From Erwinia pyri (GTDB taxonomy: Bacteria > Pseudomonadota > Gammaproteobacteria > Enterobacterales > Enterobacteriaceae): a stretch of 64,000 bases of DNA. The notes beneath the pieces are model-generated. The model was not told the origin of the DNA. It saw only the letters and a list, made by a program, of their open reading frames with translations, and did no database searches. Made by a program: the position numbers and the translations under genes. Positions 8,757 to 17,805 of this stretch are shown piece by piece; the first letter of the stretch is position 1, and the number at the start of each line of letters is the position of its first letter. Location: the NCBI RefSeq assembly GCF_030758455.1, contig NZ_CP132354.1, forward strand, positions 62,001 through 126,000, given 5' to 3'.

Positions 8757-9209
8757 GTGCTGCTTATGACCCGACAGGCCTTACCGTATCGTAAATTTAT
8801 TCTGGCTATTGCAGGCGTTGCTCTTTGCGGCGCGCTGCTTCAGGCACGCGCGGACGGGCGTCTTGTGTCGGCTCTCAGCATCACGCTGGTCTCTTCAGAG
8901 CCCGTGGCCTTCATGAGAATAAGCTGTATGGGCGGAGAGTCCCTGTTCATTTCTGTGGAATTTCCGGCAGGCTCTCTCAATCCGGACGCGCTCAGGGTGC
9001 CAGGTGCAACCGGTGCTGACACGCGCTGGATAACGAGTGGTGACACAGGACGGTCCGTAAACATTGTGTATTCTGCCATGCCACGGGCACTCCTGAGGCG
9101 GCTTGCAGCCGGCAAACCGGTGAAATATGTGTTTACCGCCGGGCAGTATGCTTTTGATACGCGGGGGCTGCAGGGCTGGCAGCGTAACCTGCCAGCTGCA
9201 TGCAGATGA
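8757..9209 (+). CDS. Hypothetical exported protein
   Basis: The product is 150 residues. The N-terminus MTRQALPYRKFILAIAGVAL ending near LLQARADG is a clear Sec signal peptide with a likely cleavage at ARA-DG. The mature part has two cysteines (RISCMGGES and the C-terminal AACR) that could form a disulphide. GTG at 8757 follows GAGGATCC; the ATG at 8766 is an alternative. The family is unknown. A periplasmic partner for the neighbouring signalling proteins is conceivable but not shown. Confidence 0.6.
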   Translation: MLLMTRQALPYRKFILAIAGVALCGALLQARADGRLVSALSITLVSSEPVAFMRISCMGGESLFISVEFPAGSLNPDALRVPGATGADTRWITSGDTGRSVNIVYSAMPRALLRRLAAGKPVKYVFTAGQYAFDTRGLQGWQRNLPAACR

Positions 9210-9241
9210 GCGGGAGAACAGAAAAAGCCAAACGCGGTTAA

Positions 9242-9268
9242 AGTTATCCACAGAAATGGTGGATAACT
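9242..9268. repeat. Perfect 10-bp inverted repeat containing a consensus DnaA box
   Basis: The arms AGTTATCCAC and GTGGATAACT flank a 7-base loop between two convergent genes. The left arm with the next base gives TTATCCACA, the consensus DnaA box. There is no T-run, so it is a weak terminator candidate. Confidence 0.5.
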
Positions 9269-9292
9269 GCTGTACAAACGGCCTGAGACCCA

Positions 9293-11062
9293 TCACTGCA
9301 TGCGCAACAGCAGACGGGTGATGTCGGTAACTGACAGTGGCCGCGAATAATAATATCCCTGCCCCTGGTCGCAGCCAGCCGCTGTCAGCACGTCTGCAGT
9401 TGCCCGATCCTCAACGCCTTCGGCAATGACGGTATACTCAAGTTCTTTAAGCATGCGGATGATGTTAGTGGCGATGGTACGGCTGCGGCTGTCGACGGCA
9501 ATATCGCTCACCAGCACACGGTCAAGTTTGATAATGTCCAGTGGCATCCGGTGCAGGTAGCTGATGTTGTTGAAACCCGCGCCAAAATCATCGAGTGCAA
9601 TCCTGAACCCGCGTTCCCTGAGCGCCAGCAGCGCCGCAACCGCCCCTTCTTTCTCCACTATTTTTTCCGTTTCCAGACATTCAATATCAAGAAGTGCCGG
9701 TGCCAGTCCGGCCTGCCTCATCCCCTCAGAAAGAGCGGCAGCAAAACCATCGCGTGAAAAATCACTCTCGCTGAGATTCACGGAGACCGGCACGGCACAG
9801 CCAGCCTCCTGCCAGCACGCCAGCTGCGCCATAGCGGTCCGTATGACCCAGTCAGCAAGCACGGCGTGCAGACGTGTACGGGCAGCGGAAGGCAGGAAGG
9901 CGTCCGGAGAAAGCATACCGCGCGTCGGATGTCGCCAGCGGATAAGGGCCTCCAGACCGGTCAGTTCGCCCGACTTAAGGGATATTTTGGGCTGGTAAAC
10001 CAGACAGAGTCCGCTCCCGCCGTGCAGAGCAGTCGCGAGGTCATGCATCAACCGGAACTCCCCGTTACGGTGTCCGTCGGTGAGTGCATCAAAGCTCCGT
10101 ACGCCGCTGCCGGAGGAGATGGCCTCATGTAGCGCACTGGTCGCACGACGAAGCCCTTCCTGCGCAGAAACGTCAGCCGGAGTGAAACACGCCTCACCGA
10201 CATTAATTGTCAGATCAACAGCAATACCCTCTTCTATCTGCGCCGTGACGCCCAGTAACCGCGTACTGAGGATAGCGGCGGTCAGCGGACAGGTCTCTTC
10301 AGTCAGCACGGCATAGCGTCCGGAAGCAACGGTATACAGCTTGCCCCCGGTCGGCAGGCTGAGACGCAGGGACAATAGCCTGCCGACGTCCCTGAGCAGG
10401 GCTTCGACCGGCAGCATACCCAGTGAGCGTTCCAGCTCGCTGGCTTTATGCATATCAATACAGTCGATAATCATCAGCCGCAACCGGTCAGCGCCACACA
10501 TTACCGCTCTGTGCTGCAGTTCACGTATCAGTGCCTGACGGTTGGGCAGACCGGTGGCCGCATCCGTAAAGCCGGCTGAATGCCAGGTCTCCAGAAATGC
10601 CATCACCAGACCGGCCAGTTGCTCAAGTATTCTGCGTTGACGTGATAAAAACCGGTGCGGTCGTGTATCGGTGACACAAAACGTACCCAGAAGTATCCCC
10701 TCAGCGGTCCGCAGCGGGGCGCCGGCATAAAAACGGACGTAGGGCTCCCCCGTGACAAGAGGATGATCTGAAGATCGCGGATCCTTAAGCATGTCAGGAA
10801 TAATAACGGTTCCTTCGCTCTCCATAACATAGCGGCAAAACGCGTCTTTACGCGGAACCCTCCGGACGGGGATATTCTGAGAGGCAGTAATGTACTGCTG
10901 GCTGTCATCCAGCACTGAAATGAAACTGCCCGGCATACCCAGAGACTCCGCAGCAAGATGCACAAAATCATCGAGGATCGCATCCCGGCTTTCGTCAGGC
11001 GTGCGCAGTACCCTGACGGCCTCCAGACGTTGCGCTTCGTCACCATTCAGATTAACAAGCAT
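9293..11062 (-). CDS. GAF / degenerate GGDEF / EAL cyclic-di-GMP phosphodiesterase, copy 1
   Basis: A soluble 589-residue protein. The GAF domain spans about 20-165 (PGSFISVLDDSQQYITASQN, FCRYVMESEGTVIIPDML). The GGDEF-like domain spans about 170-330, with ASGRYAVL in place of the GGDEF loop, so it is not a cyclase. The EAL domain spans about 335-585. EAL motifs look complete: EALIRW, SVNLS, IECLETE, LDDFGAG, IKLDR, AEGVED and QGYYYSRPL. It should therefore hydrolyse c-di-GMP. The ATG has AGGAG six bases upstream. It diverges from a close paralogue at 11767-13611. No sigma-28 promoter was found for this copy. Confidence 0.9.
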   Translation of the reverse strand: MLVNLNGDEAQRLEAVRVLRTPDESRDAILDDFVHLAAESLGMPGSFISVLDDSQQYITASQNIPVRRVPRKDAFCRYVMESEGTVIIPDMLKDPRSSDHPLVTGEPYVRFYAGAPLRTAEGILLGTFCVTDTRPHRFLSRQRRILEQLAGLVMAFLETWHSAGFTDAATGLPNRQALIRELQHRAVMCGADRLRLMIIDCIDMHKASELERSLGMLPVEALLRDVGRLLSLRLSLPTGGKLYTVASGRYAVLTEETCPLTAAILSTRLLGVTAQIEEGIAVDLTINVGEACFTPADVSAQEGLRRATSALHEAISSGSGVRSFDALTDGHRNGEFRLMHDLATALHGGSGLCLVYQPKISLKSGELTGLEALIRWRHPTRGMLSPDAFLPSAARTRLHAVLADWVIRTAMAQLACWQEAGCAVPVSVNLSESDFSRDGFAAALSEGMRQAGLAPALLDIECLETEKIVEKEGAVAALLALRERGFRIALDDFGAGFNNISYLHRMPLDIIKLDRVLVSDIAVDSRSRTIATNIIRMLKELEYTVIAEGVEDRATADVLTAAGCDQGQGYYYSRPLSVTDITRLLLRMQ

Positions 11063-11766
11063 TTTTTCTCCTGGAGTAGTAGTGGTTAAGCAGACGCTCA
11101 GAGATACCGTTGCCCGAATATTTACTGGCTGGTCCGGGGCATCAGCACGCCAGTAGGCCTCATGTTTAGGTGAAAACCGCAGGGAACAGTTACAGCTTAT
11201 ACTGGCCGCAACACAATGGTTATCGATCCCTTATTGTACAGATGTTACTGAATTTAATAAGAATACCACTACTCCTGGCGTTCCGGCTCGTCAATGTTAT
11301 TCACCTGTAATGACCTTAAAAATTTTTCTACTTAACAGTGTTGGTTTGAGCTCAGGACCGGCCGTCATAATGGCATGGGCGGCTATGAGTTTCCGGCCTT
11401 GTCTTCAGTTTATGTATCAATGCGCTCCATAATACCGATACAGTCCGGTCAGGCAGGACCAGCGCGGCCCCGTCCGGAAGCACCCGCTGAAAAATCTGCT
11501 GTTGAGCGGAATTTCGTTTTGCCGACTGTCGTTCCGGATGTGGGGGCATGCCTGGTCGTAAAATTTTCCTGTCACCAGCCGATAACCTGACTGAGAATCA
11601 TACAAGTCTCCTTAAGAGACATCAGTACGGCCCGTCGGCAGCGGTTTTCTGCCAGCGATCTTACCAGTATTTCTGGCAATGTCAGTCTGTTCCTCGTCTC
11701 CCGGGGAGCAGTACAGCACCTTGCTTTTTGCAGCGCAGCTGCGCCAACAACAGGCTGAAACTATCC
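11063..11766. other. Divergent intergenic region between the EAL paralogues
   Basis: About 700 bp separate the two divergent starts. The only clear signal is the sigma-28-type promoter at 11559-11585. No credible gene lies inside, although the frame of the downstream EAL protein is open from 11548. Confidence 0.6.
11559..11585 (+). promoter_or_regulatory. Sigma-28 (FliA) promoter for EAL copy 2
   Basis: TAAAATTT, 11 bases, GCCGATAA. The consensus is TAAAGTTT-N11-GCCGATAA, so 7 of 8 and 8 of 8 positions match with exact spacing. Transcription would start near 11592, giving a leader of about 175 bases before the ATG at 11767. Confidence 0.75.
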
Positions 11767-13611
11767 ATGCTTATCAATCTCAGTGGAAATGAGGCACAGC
11801 GGCAAAAAGCCACTGACGCGCTCAAAATGCCCGACGACAGCCGGGATGCCATATTAAAACAGTTTGCCTGGCTTGCCAGCGAGTCGCTGGGGATCCCGGG
11901 CAGTTTCATCTCCGTTATTGATGAACATCATCAGTTCGTACGGGCTGCGCATAATTTCGCGTTATGCCGGACGTCGCGGGAAGATGCGTTCTGCCGTCAT
12001 GTGGTGGACAATGGAAATGTTATGATTGTGCCCGATACCCTGCTTGATCCGAACTTCGCTACGCATCCGCTGGTCGTTGCCCCGCCCGGCATCCGGTTTT
12101 ATGCCGGCGCACCGCTGGAAAATCGCGAAGGTGTCATCCTGGGTACCCTGTGCGTGACGGACCGGAAGCCACACAGGTTCCCGCGTAAAAAAGTCAGAAT
12201 GCTGACAACACTGGCACGCCTGGTGATGGCATTTCTGGAGACCTGGCATTCAGCCGGCTTTACGGATGCGGCCACCGGTCTGCCCAACCGTCAGGCACTG
12301 ATACGTCAACTGCGGCTCCTTGCCACTGATGCTGATATCGTTCCGCTTCGCCTGACGTTAATTGACTGCATTGATATGTCCCGTGCTTATGAACTGGCGC
12401 GTGCACTGGGTATGACGCCGGTGGAAGCGCTGCTGCGCAACATCGGTACCCTACTGCGGGACAGACTGGCGCTGGCGCCAGCCGATGTGCTCTATGCCGT
12501 GGCCACCGGCCGTTATGCCATTCTGGCTCCGGCAGACGACCGTTTCTCAGCACAACGCGTTGTCGAAGAGCTGCGCGACGTCATCGCCCGTCCTGAGGAT
12601 GGTGTGGCGATGGACCTGACCATTCATACCGGTGAAGTCTGTTTTGAACCCGCTGTGCTGCCGGCGCAGGAGGTGTTACGGCGTGCGGTCAGCGCGCTGC
12701 ATGAGGCCATCAGCCTGCATGTCGGTGCGCGGGAATTTGATGAGTGCAGTGATATCCGGCGCAACGGTGATTTCAGGCTGATGAACGATCTGGCCGCGGC
12801 CCTGAAAACCGGGACCGGTGGTCTCTATCTGGTTTACCAGCCAAAGATTTCTCTTCGGGGCGGTCACCCTGTGGGTTTTGAAGCGCTGATCCGCTGGCGG
12901 CATCCGGTGCGGGGTGAGCTTTCCCCGGCGGAGTTCCTGCCTGCGGCACAGTTCACCAATCTGATGGACAGATTAACCGACTGGGTTGTCGCCGAGGCGG
13001 TTCGCCAGCTGAAGCGCTGGTCTGATGACGGTCGTGCCCTGCCGGTGTCGGTCAATGTCAGTGTCAGTGACCTTGCCCGTAGTAACTTTGTCAGCATGCT
13101 GCATACCCGGATAAACGGCGCTGGCCTGCCGGCGTCTCTGGTGGGCATTGAATGTCTGGAAACAGAAAAGGCCACGGAAAATCCGGCAGCCCTGGCGAAC
13201 ATGGAGCGACTCAGGCGGAGCGGTTTTCGAATTTCTCTGGATGATTTCGGTGCCGGCTACAGTAATATTGGTTGTCTACGGCAGATGCCGGTTGATGTTA
13301 TCAAGCTTGACCGGGCACTGGTTGCCGGTCTGACGACCGATCCCGGCAGCCGCATTATCGCCGCCGCCGTTATCCGCATGCTGAAAGAACTGAACTATGT
13401 GGTGGTGGCCGAGGGCGTGGAAGACCGGGAAACGGTGAGTTTGCTTGATGATTACGGGTGTGACCAGGTACAGGGCTTTTACTTTTCCCGCCCGCTGACG
13501 CCGACAGAACTTGACAGCTGGCTCCTGCAACAGACACCCCCTGCAGGTAAGGTTCCGCTACCGGCCTCCGGCGGTTGTTTACTCCCCGCCTGGCGGGATC
13601 CCGCTCCCTGA
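11767..13611 (+). CDS. GAF / degenerate GGDEF / EAL cyclic-di-GMP phosphodiesterase, copy 2
   Basis: A 614-residue paralogue of the 9293-11062 product with the same order of domains. The GAF domain has PGSFISVIDEHHQFVRAAHN. The GGDEF-like domain has ATGRYAIL at the active loop (inactive as cyclase). The EAL domain keeps FEALIRW, SVNVS, IECLETE, LDDFGAG, IKLDR, AEGVED and QGFYFSRPL, so it is a probable phosphodiesterase. The start at 11767 (MLINLSGNEAQRQ) aligns with copy 1. The open frame upstream to 11548 crosses a sigma-28 promoter and is rejected as coding. Expression with the flagellar regulon would make it a motility-promoting enzyme analogous to PdeH. Confidence 0.9.
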   Translation: MLINLSGNEAQRQKATDALKMPDDSRDAILKQFAWLASESLGIPGSFISVIDEHHQFVRAAHNFALCRTSREDAFCRHVVDNGNVMIVPDTLLDPNFATHPLVVAPPGIRFYAGAPLENREGVILGTLCVTDRKPHRFPRKKVRMLTTLARLVMAFLETWHSAGFTDAATGLPNRQALIRQLRLLATDADIVPLRLTLIDCIDMSRAYELARALGMTPVEALLRNIGTLLRDRLALAPADVLYAVATGRYAILAPADDRFSAQRVVEELRDVIARPEDGVAMDLTIHTGEVCFEPAVLPAQEVLRRAVSALHEAISLHVGAREFDECSDIRRNGDFRLMNDLAAALKTGTGGLYLVYQPKISLRGGHPVGFEALIRWRHPVRGELSPAEFLPAAQFTNLMDRLTDWVVAEAVRQLKRWSDDGRALPVSVNVSVSDLARSNFVSMLHTRINGAGLPASLVGIECLETEKATENPAALANMERLRRSGFRISLDDFGAGYSNIGCLRQMPVDVIKLDRALVAGLTTDPGSRIIAAAVIRMLKELNYVVVAEGVEDRETVSLLDDYGCDQVQGFYFSRPLTPTELDSWLLQQTPPAGKVPLPASGGCLLPAWRDPAP

Positions 13612-13963
13612 GTTGCCTGGCGGGAGCGGACCCTACGGAAAAACCGCGCCGGTTTTCTGGTAAGGTTAACTGTTATCACCCCACCAACAGCCGCTTGTCA
13701 GCCCGGGAGCAGGCTCATAAACGGGCCTGAGCGGCAGGAATGATTGCCGGTGCGTGAGAAAGTTGTCAGGGCTGAATTGAAAAAAGTTTTATCTCCGTTC
13801 ACTGCTTACCGGACAGTAGATGAGTGGCATTATCCTGACCCCAATGATGCTGCTGACCGTACAGCCCCTTTCCCTGCGGGATGATAGGCATGCTTGTTAT
13901 CGCAGGCTGACTCATACAACGGACTGAAATCCGGGCATCGCACAGCGCGGATTGGTATACAGT
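13612..13963. other. Intergenic / decayed upstream part of a diguanylate cyclase
   Basis: No intact frame. It lies between EAL copy 2 and the membrane-GGDEF pseudogene and may hold the lost N-terminus of the latter. Confidence 0.4.
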
Positions 13964-14697
13964 GTGGTACAGAAACGTAACGTTAAGTTTATAAGCACAT
14001 TCTGGTTTATTATCGCCCTCCTGGCCCTGACCATTGTGCTGCCTGGTTTGCTACCATCCGGATAGCCCGGCCTTTTGAGCATCTGACCACATCCAGCAAT
14101 GGCAGGGATAACGTTGCCATTCTCAGGACACTCGCGGGCATCGCCTCCTTATACGCGGAGGCAGAGCGACTTCGCGGTGTCCTGGCCTTCCATGTACAGC
14201 TGATATTGATACAGGTCTGGTTCTCAGTGATGGAGCGATGACCAATTCCCTGTCCGGCCTGAAGAACCGTCATGGCTTCAGCGTCCGGAATCAGGTATAT
14301 CCTCAGATCGGTATGCACAGCATCATTGCCATCGATATAGATCACAGCGACAGCTGCCGATACCATGCCAGCGACAGGGTGCTGTTCAGTCTGGCGGCGT
14401 TACTTCGTTTCCTGAGTCGCAGTGGTGAGGTGGTGCTTCGTTTCGGCGGTGAAGACTTAATATTTTTTCTGTCTCACACCGTTGTTGCGGGAGGGCTGAT
14501 GCTCGCGAAATGTGTTCGCCAGACCGTTGCAGCACTGACCTTCCCGCATGCGGAGCGCGTTATTCACCCGGCAGGGGGCCGGTGATGATATGGAGAGACT
14601 GTTACGCCGGGCGGGTGAGGTGTTCTACAGGGCGGAAAAAGAGGGACGTATCGTGTCATCGCTGATGGATATGCGCGCAGAAATAGATGACGGTTAA
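13964..14697 (+). pseudogene. Membrane HAMP-GGDEF diguanylate cyclase, multiply frameshifted
   Basis: Pieces in different frames line up in order. First is a transmembrane helix (NVKFISTFWFIIALLALTIV). Next is a HAMP-like linker (IARPFEHL...AEAERLRGVL). Then a GGDEF domain opens with SLSGLKNRHGF, continues IAIDIDH, and has RFGGEDL at the active loop (normally RFGGDEF/EEF). The final piece is RRAGEVFYRAEKEGR. At least three shifts or stops separate them. If whole, it would be a c-di-GMP synthase opposing the two EAL proteins; now it is dead. Confidence 0.75.
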
Positions 14698-14898
14698 CAC
14701 CGGACGCAACGCTTCTGATGTGGTATCCGCCGGTACGGTAAACCGTACCGGCCTGCCAGAAAATTGACATGCTCCGGATACAGTTTAATATTTTTGATGC
14801 GTGCCCGCAGTCTCGCACCTGTGATAATACCGCACTTCAGCGAGGCGTTGCCCCCTCTTTCGCTGAAAGCCGTCGCCGAAGCGGACAAAGGAGTCTTT

Positions 14899-15132
14899 TT
14901 GGATAAACAGGTATCTCATTTTCCCGTCGCTGTGCAGACTAACATCCGTGAGCTCCGTCTGGCTGCAGGTCTCTCGCAGGAAGCAGCGGCTGAGCGTTGT
15001 GGCCTTAGTCTGCGTGTCTGGCAGACCAAAGAATCTGTATCAAAACCCGGGCTGCTGAGCCAGGCAGAATATGAAATGCTTCTGTTACTGGCCGGGTGTC
15101 ACCCTTATTACCCGTTACACAGTGTTCACTGA
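14899..15132 (+). CDS. Small Xre/Cro-type HTH protein
   Basis: The product is 77 residues. VQTNIRELRLAAGLSQEAAA with ERCGLSLRVWQ is a Cro/C1-like helix-turn-helix. Start is TTG at 14899 because AAGGAG lies five bases before it; the upstream frame to 14764 has no ribosome site. It sits between the decayed cyclase and the sigma-28-controlled chemoreceptor and may regulate the signalling cluster. The target is unknown. Confidence 0.6.
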   Translation: MDKQVSHFPVAVQTNIRELRLAAGLSQEAAAERCGLSLRVWQTKESVSKPGLLSQAEYEMLLLLAGCHPYYPLHSVH

Positions 15133-15267
15133 CATAGTTAAACCAGTCAGGTGACATCAGTAACAGCAAAAAAACATATTTTCAGCGACTTAAAAGCGGC
15201 TGGAAGACTGTGGCGAATGGATGTGCAAGATCACAATCTGATAAGGACGCTAATTTGTAAATTAAAT

Positions 15268-15294
15268 TAATGTTATTTTTCTGTATGCCGATAA
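15268..15294 (+). promoter_or_regulatory. Sigma-28 (FliA) promoter for the chemoreceptor
   Basis: TAATGTTA, 11 bases, GCCGATAA: 6 of 8 at -35 and 8 of 8 at -10 with exact spacing. It lies about 72 bp upstream of the receptor ATG at 15366. Confidence 0.75.
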
Positions 15295-15365
15295 CTGTAA
15301 TAAGCATGCCGGGCCTGAGAATATCACGCCTTAAATGTAATAATCATTGTACAATCAGAGGCTCA

Positions 15366-17306
15366 ATGCATATGAAACGTCTCAGTATCGGCAGTTATTT
15401 TATGGACCTGAAAGTCAGAACAAAACTCGGTCTCAGTTTTTCCATTGTCATTGGGGCTTTAATTATTACGGCCCTTGTCGCTTCAGGTTGCCTTGATACC
15501 ATTCAGGATAACTCTGCCCGTCGAAGTTTGACTATAGAAATGAACAGTACATTCGGTAATGCCCGTCTCAATCGCACTTTATACCAGTATACGAATGAGC
15601 AGGAATACGCCGATAAAAACGCGGAGGCTCTTAATAAATTGCAAGTCCAGTATCAAAAACTTACCGAATTTAGCTGGGATGTAGAAGGTAAGAAACACCT
15701 CAGCGATATTGAATCAGCAATGAAAGCTTATGGAATACAAAGAAATATATTAGTTGATTACATGCAGCGGATGATGGAACAGGCGGCAAGATTGCAACAA
15801 TTTAAATATCTCAGTCTTGCAAAGGAAATGGACCTGCTCGTTGAAAAAAATGCACCAGACCCGACAACTGCAACAGATCTACAGCGTCTTTCGTCTCAGC
15901 TCAAAGAAATAAACATCCTGATTATTGCTTTTACAAAAGTCCCTGACGGTAAAGGACTTAAAACGTTAATTACCGCACTTGGGGCTGCCAAAGATACCGT
16001 GAACTTTCTCAATAATAAAAATATACCAATCTTATCTGCTGTTACCGCCCCAACGCAGGATGTTCTTGGTAAGGTTTTACAGATGATATCCCCTTTCGAA
16101 ATATTATGGTCTGAACATCACCTGGCGGCAAAAACTCTTGTTAAGAAAGGAGAGGCATTCGACGCCTCACTTTCAAGAATGTTTGATTACCAAAAGGAAG
16201 TATCTGCAGATTTTATTCGAATAGCACGCGTAAAAATAGGATTAATATCTTTAGTTGCCGTCATTCTTAGTGTATTATTCGCATGGCGTATAACGCTGAG
16301 TATTACTCAGCCGCTGTCTGATACCCTTGCTGTAGCACGTAAGATCTCCACTGGGGATCTAAGCCAGACTGTTATTTCGGAGCGTAAAGATGAGCTCGGA
16401 TTATTAATGAATGCAGTCAACAGCATGAGATCGAAACTGGAAGAAATTATTAGTAACGTTCGCAACGGTGTGTCAAACGTCAACAATGCTGCTTCTGAAA
16501 TAGCTATGGGTAATGAAGATTTGTCTTCACGGACCGAAGAGCAGGCTGCAGCTGTTGTACAGACGGCGGCAAGTATGGAACAGCTTACATCGACGGTAAA
16601 ACTTAACAGCGAAAATGCGATTTATGCCAGTCAGCTTGCCAGTGAGGCATCGTCACAAGCCACCCAGGGCGGTATGGTCGTCAGCGGTGTTATTAATACA
16701 ATGGACCAGATCAGGAAAAGTTCCTCCCGTATTTCAGAAATAACCCAGGTAATTAATGGTATTGCTTTTCAGACAAATATATTGGCTCTGAACGCTGCCG
16801 TGGAAGCTGCACGGGCCGGGGAAGGTGGTAGAGGGTTTGCAGTCGTTGCAGGGGAAGTGAGAAATCTCGCTCAGCGAAGCGCCATTGCTGCAAAAGAGAT
16901 TGAAAGTCTTATCAAGGATTCGGTCAGTCAGGTTAATTCGGGCTCGGCCCAGGTCGATACAGCAGGCAGAACGATGCAGGGTATCATTCATTCCGTTGGA
17001 CAGGTTAATGATATCATGAAGGAGATAGCCACCGCCTCGGATGAACAAAACCGTGGAATTAGCCAGATAAGTCAGGCGATGACTGAGATGGATACAACCA
17101 CCCAGCAAAATGCTGCACTGGTCGAACAATCCGCTGCAGCAGCCGGTTCATTACAGGAAGAGGCAGCGCGGTTAGAAAAAGCGGTATCATTTTTCAGAAA
17201 CTATGCACCCAATATATCTGTGGAACCTTCTTTTGCCCGACAAGAATTGCCCGTACCCCATAAAAAGATCTCCTCTGTCTCAGATAAACACTGGAAAGCA
17301 TTTTGA
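15366..17306 (+). CDS. Methyl-accepting chemotaxis protein
   Basis: An inner-membrane chemoreceptor of 646 residues. TM1 is at about 21-43 ([18 protein letters not shown]). A long helical periplasmic sensor follows (about 44-289), then TM2 at about 290-311 ([15 protein letters not shown]), HAMP, and the cytoplasmic signalling coiled coil. The tip is canonical: [20 protein letters not shown], then [20 protein letters not shown]. The extreme C-terminus is HWKAF, matching the xWxxF tether that recruits CheR/CheB in enteric receptors such as Tar and Tsr (NWETF). ATG 15366 follows AGAGG. A sigma-28 promoter precedes it. The ligand is unknown. Confidence 0.93.
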   Translation: MHMKRLSIGSYFMDLKVRTKLGLSFSIVIGALIITALVASGCLDTIQDNSARRSLTIEMNSTFGNARLNRTLYQYTNEQEYADKNAEALNKLQVQYQKLTEFSWDVEGKKHLSDIESAMKAYGIQRNILVDYMQRMMEQAARLQQFKYLSLAKEMDLLVEKNAPDPTTATDLQRLSSQLKEINILIIAFTKVPDGKGLKTLITALGAAKDTVNFLNNKNIPILSAVTAPTQDVLGKVLQMISPFEILWSEHHLAAKTLVKKGEAFDASLSRMFDYQKEVSADFIRIARVKIGLISLVAVILSVLFAWRITLSITQPLSDTLAVARKISTGDLSQTVISERKDELGLLMNAVNSMRSKLEEIISNVRNGVSNVNNAASEIAMGNEDLSSRTEEQAAAVVQTAASMEQLTSTVKLNSENAIYASQLASEASSQATQGGMVVSGVINTMDQIRKSSSRISEITQVINGIAFQTNILALNAAVEAARAGEGGRGFAVVAGEVRNLAQRSAIAAKEIESLIKDSVSQVNSGSAQVDTAGRTMQGIIHSVGQVNDIMKEIATASDEQNRGISQISQAMTEMDTTTQQNAALVEQSAAAAGSLQEEAARLEKAVSFFRNYAPNISVEPSFARQELPVPHKKISSVSDKHWKAF

Positions 17307-17774
17307 GTGAGGTGCCAGCCCAGTGAGATTCAACAGTGAAAAAATATGCTTAATATATTTTTTAGATAGCTTGTGATTCAGGTAAGAAATTTTTATTTTT
17401 CAGGTGGGCAAAATCTATGACACTAAAGCCTTGACGACTGTAGTGACAAACTTAATCTGCCCACCTGACAGTAATCTCTAAAGCGTATTCCCCTCGCCTC
17501 AATCGCTCACCTTGAGCGATACAAAAAATCATTCTTTGACCTTGTCCGTAATAAAATTTAACGAGGTGATTCGATTGTCTGGTTCTCTGAAAAGTAGCTA
17601 CAACCTGTATTATTTACACCTGTGATTAGAGTGAGGAAAGAAAGAGAAAAACGGTTTCTGAGCCGGCTGCCAAACCGTCCGGATTCTGTAGTGCCTGAGC
17701 CATGAGCCATGAGCCATGAGCCATGAGCATTGTATGAATGACCCTGGCCAATTGTTTATTTTACATTAAATAAA
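17307..17774. other. Intergenic region with an inverted repeat and a short tandem repeat
   Basis: No gene seen. CAGGTGGGCA (17401-17410) and its perfect complement TGCCCACCTG (17458-17467) enclose 47 bases, possibly a small element remnant. Four tandem CATGAGC units occupy 17701-17728. Confidence 0.5.
17701..17728. repeat. Tandem repeat of CATGAGC (four units)
   Basis: Four exact 7-bp units, with a partial fifth (CTGAGC) before them. Non-coding position between the chemoreceptor and the MFS terminator. Confidence 0.8.
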
Positions 17775-17800
17775 ATGTGCCCGGCTTGAACCGGGCACAT
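17775..17800. terminator. Bidirectional rho-independent terminator
   Basis: The stem ATGTGCCCGG/CCGGGCACAT (10 bp) has a CTTGAA loop. It ends the minus-strand MFS gene six bases after its stop (TTTTATTT follows on the minus strand; TAGTTTTT on the plus strand). Confidence 0.85.
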
Positions 17801-17805
17801 AGTTT

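Noticed and set aside
11548..11766. Extra 73-codon N-terminal extension of EAL copy 2
   Set aside because: It overlaps a near-perfect sigma-28 promoter, lacks homology to copy 1 and has no ribosome site.
13969..13987. GTAACGTTAAG resembling the inner part of a Tn3-type end
   Set aside because: It lies within the coding remnant of the membrane diguanylate cyclase (RNVKF codons) and has no GGGG outer end 38 bp away.
17701..17728. CATGAGC tandem repeat as a CRISPR or iteron array
   Set aside because: Units are only 7 bp with no spacers and no rep gene nearby; treated as a simple repeat.
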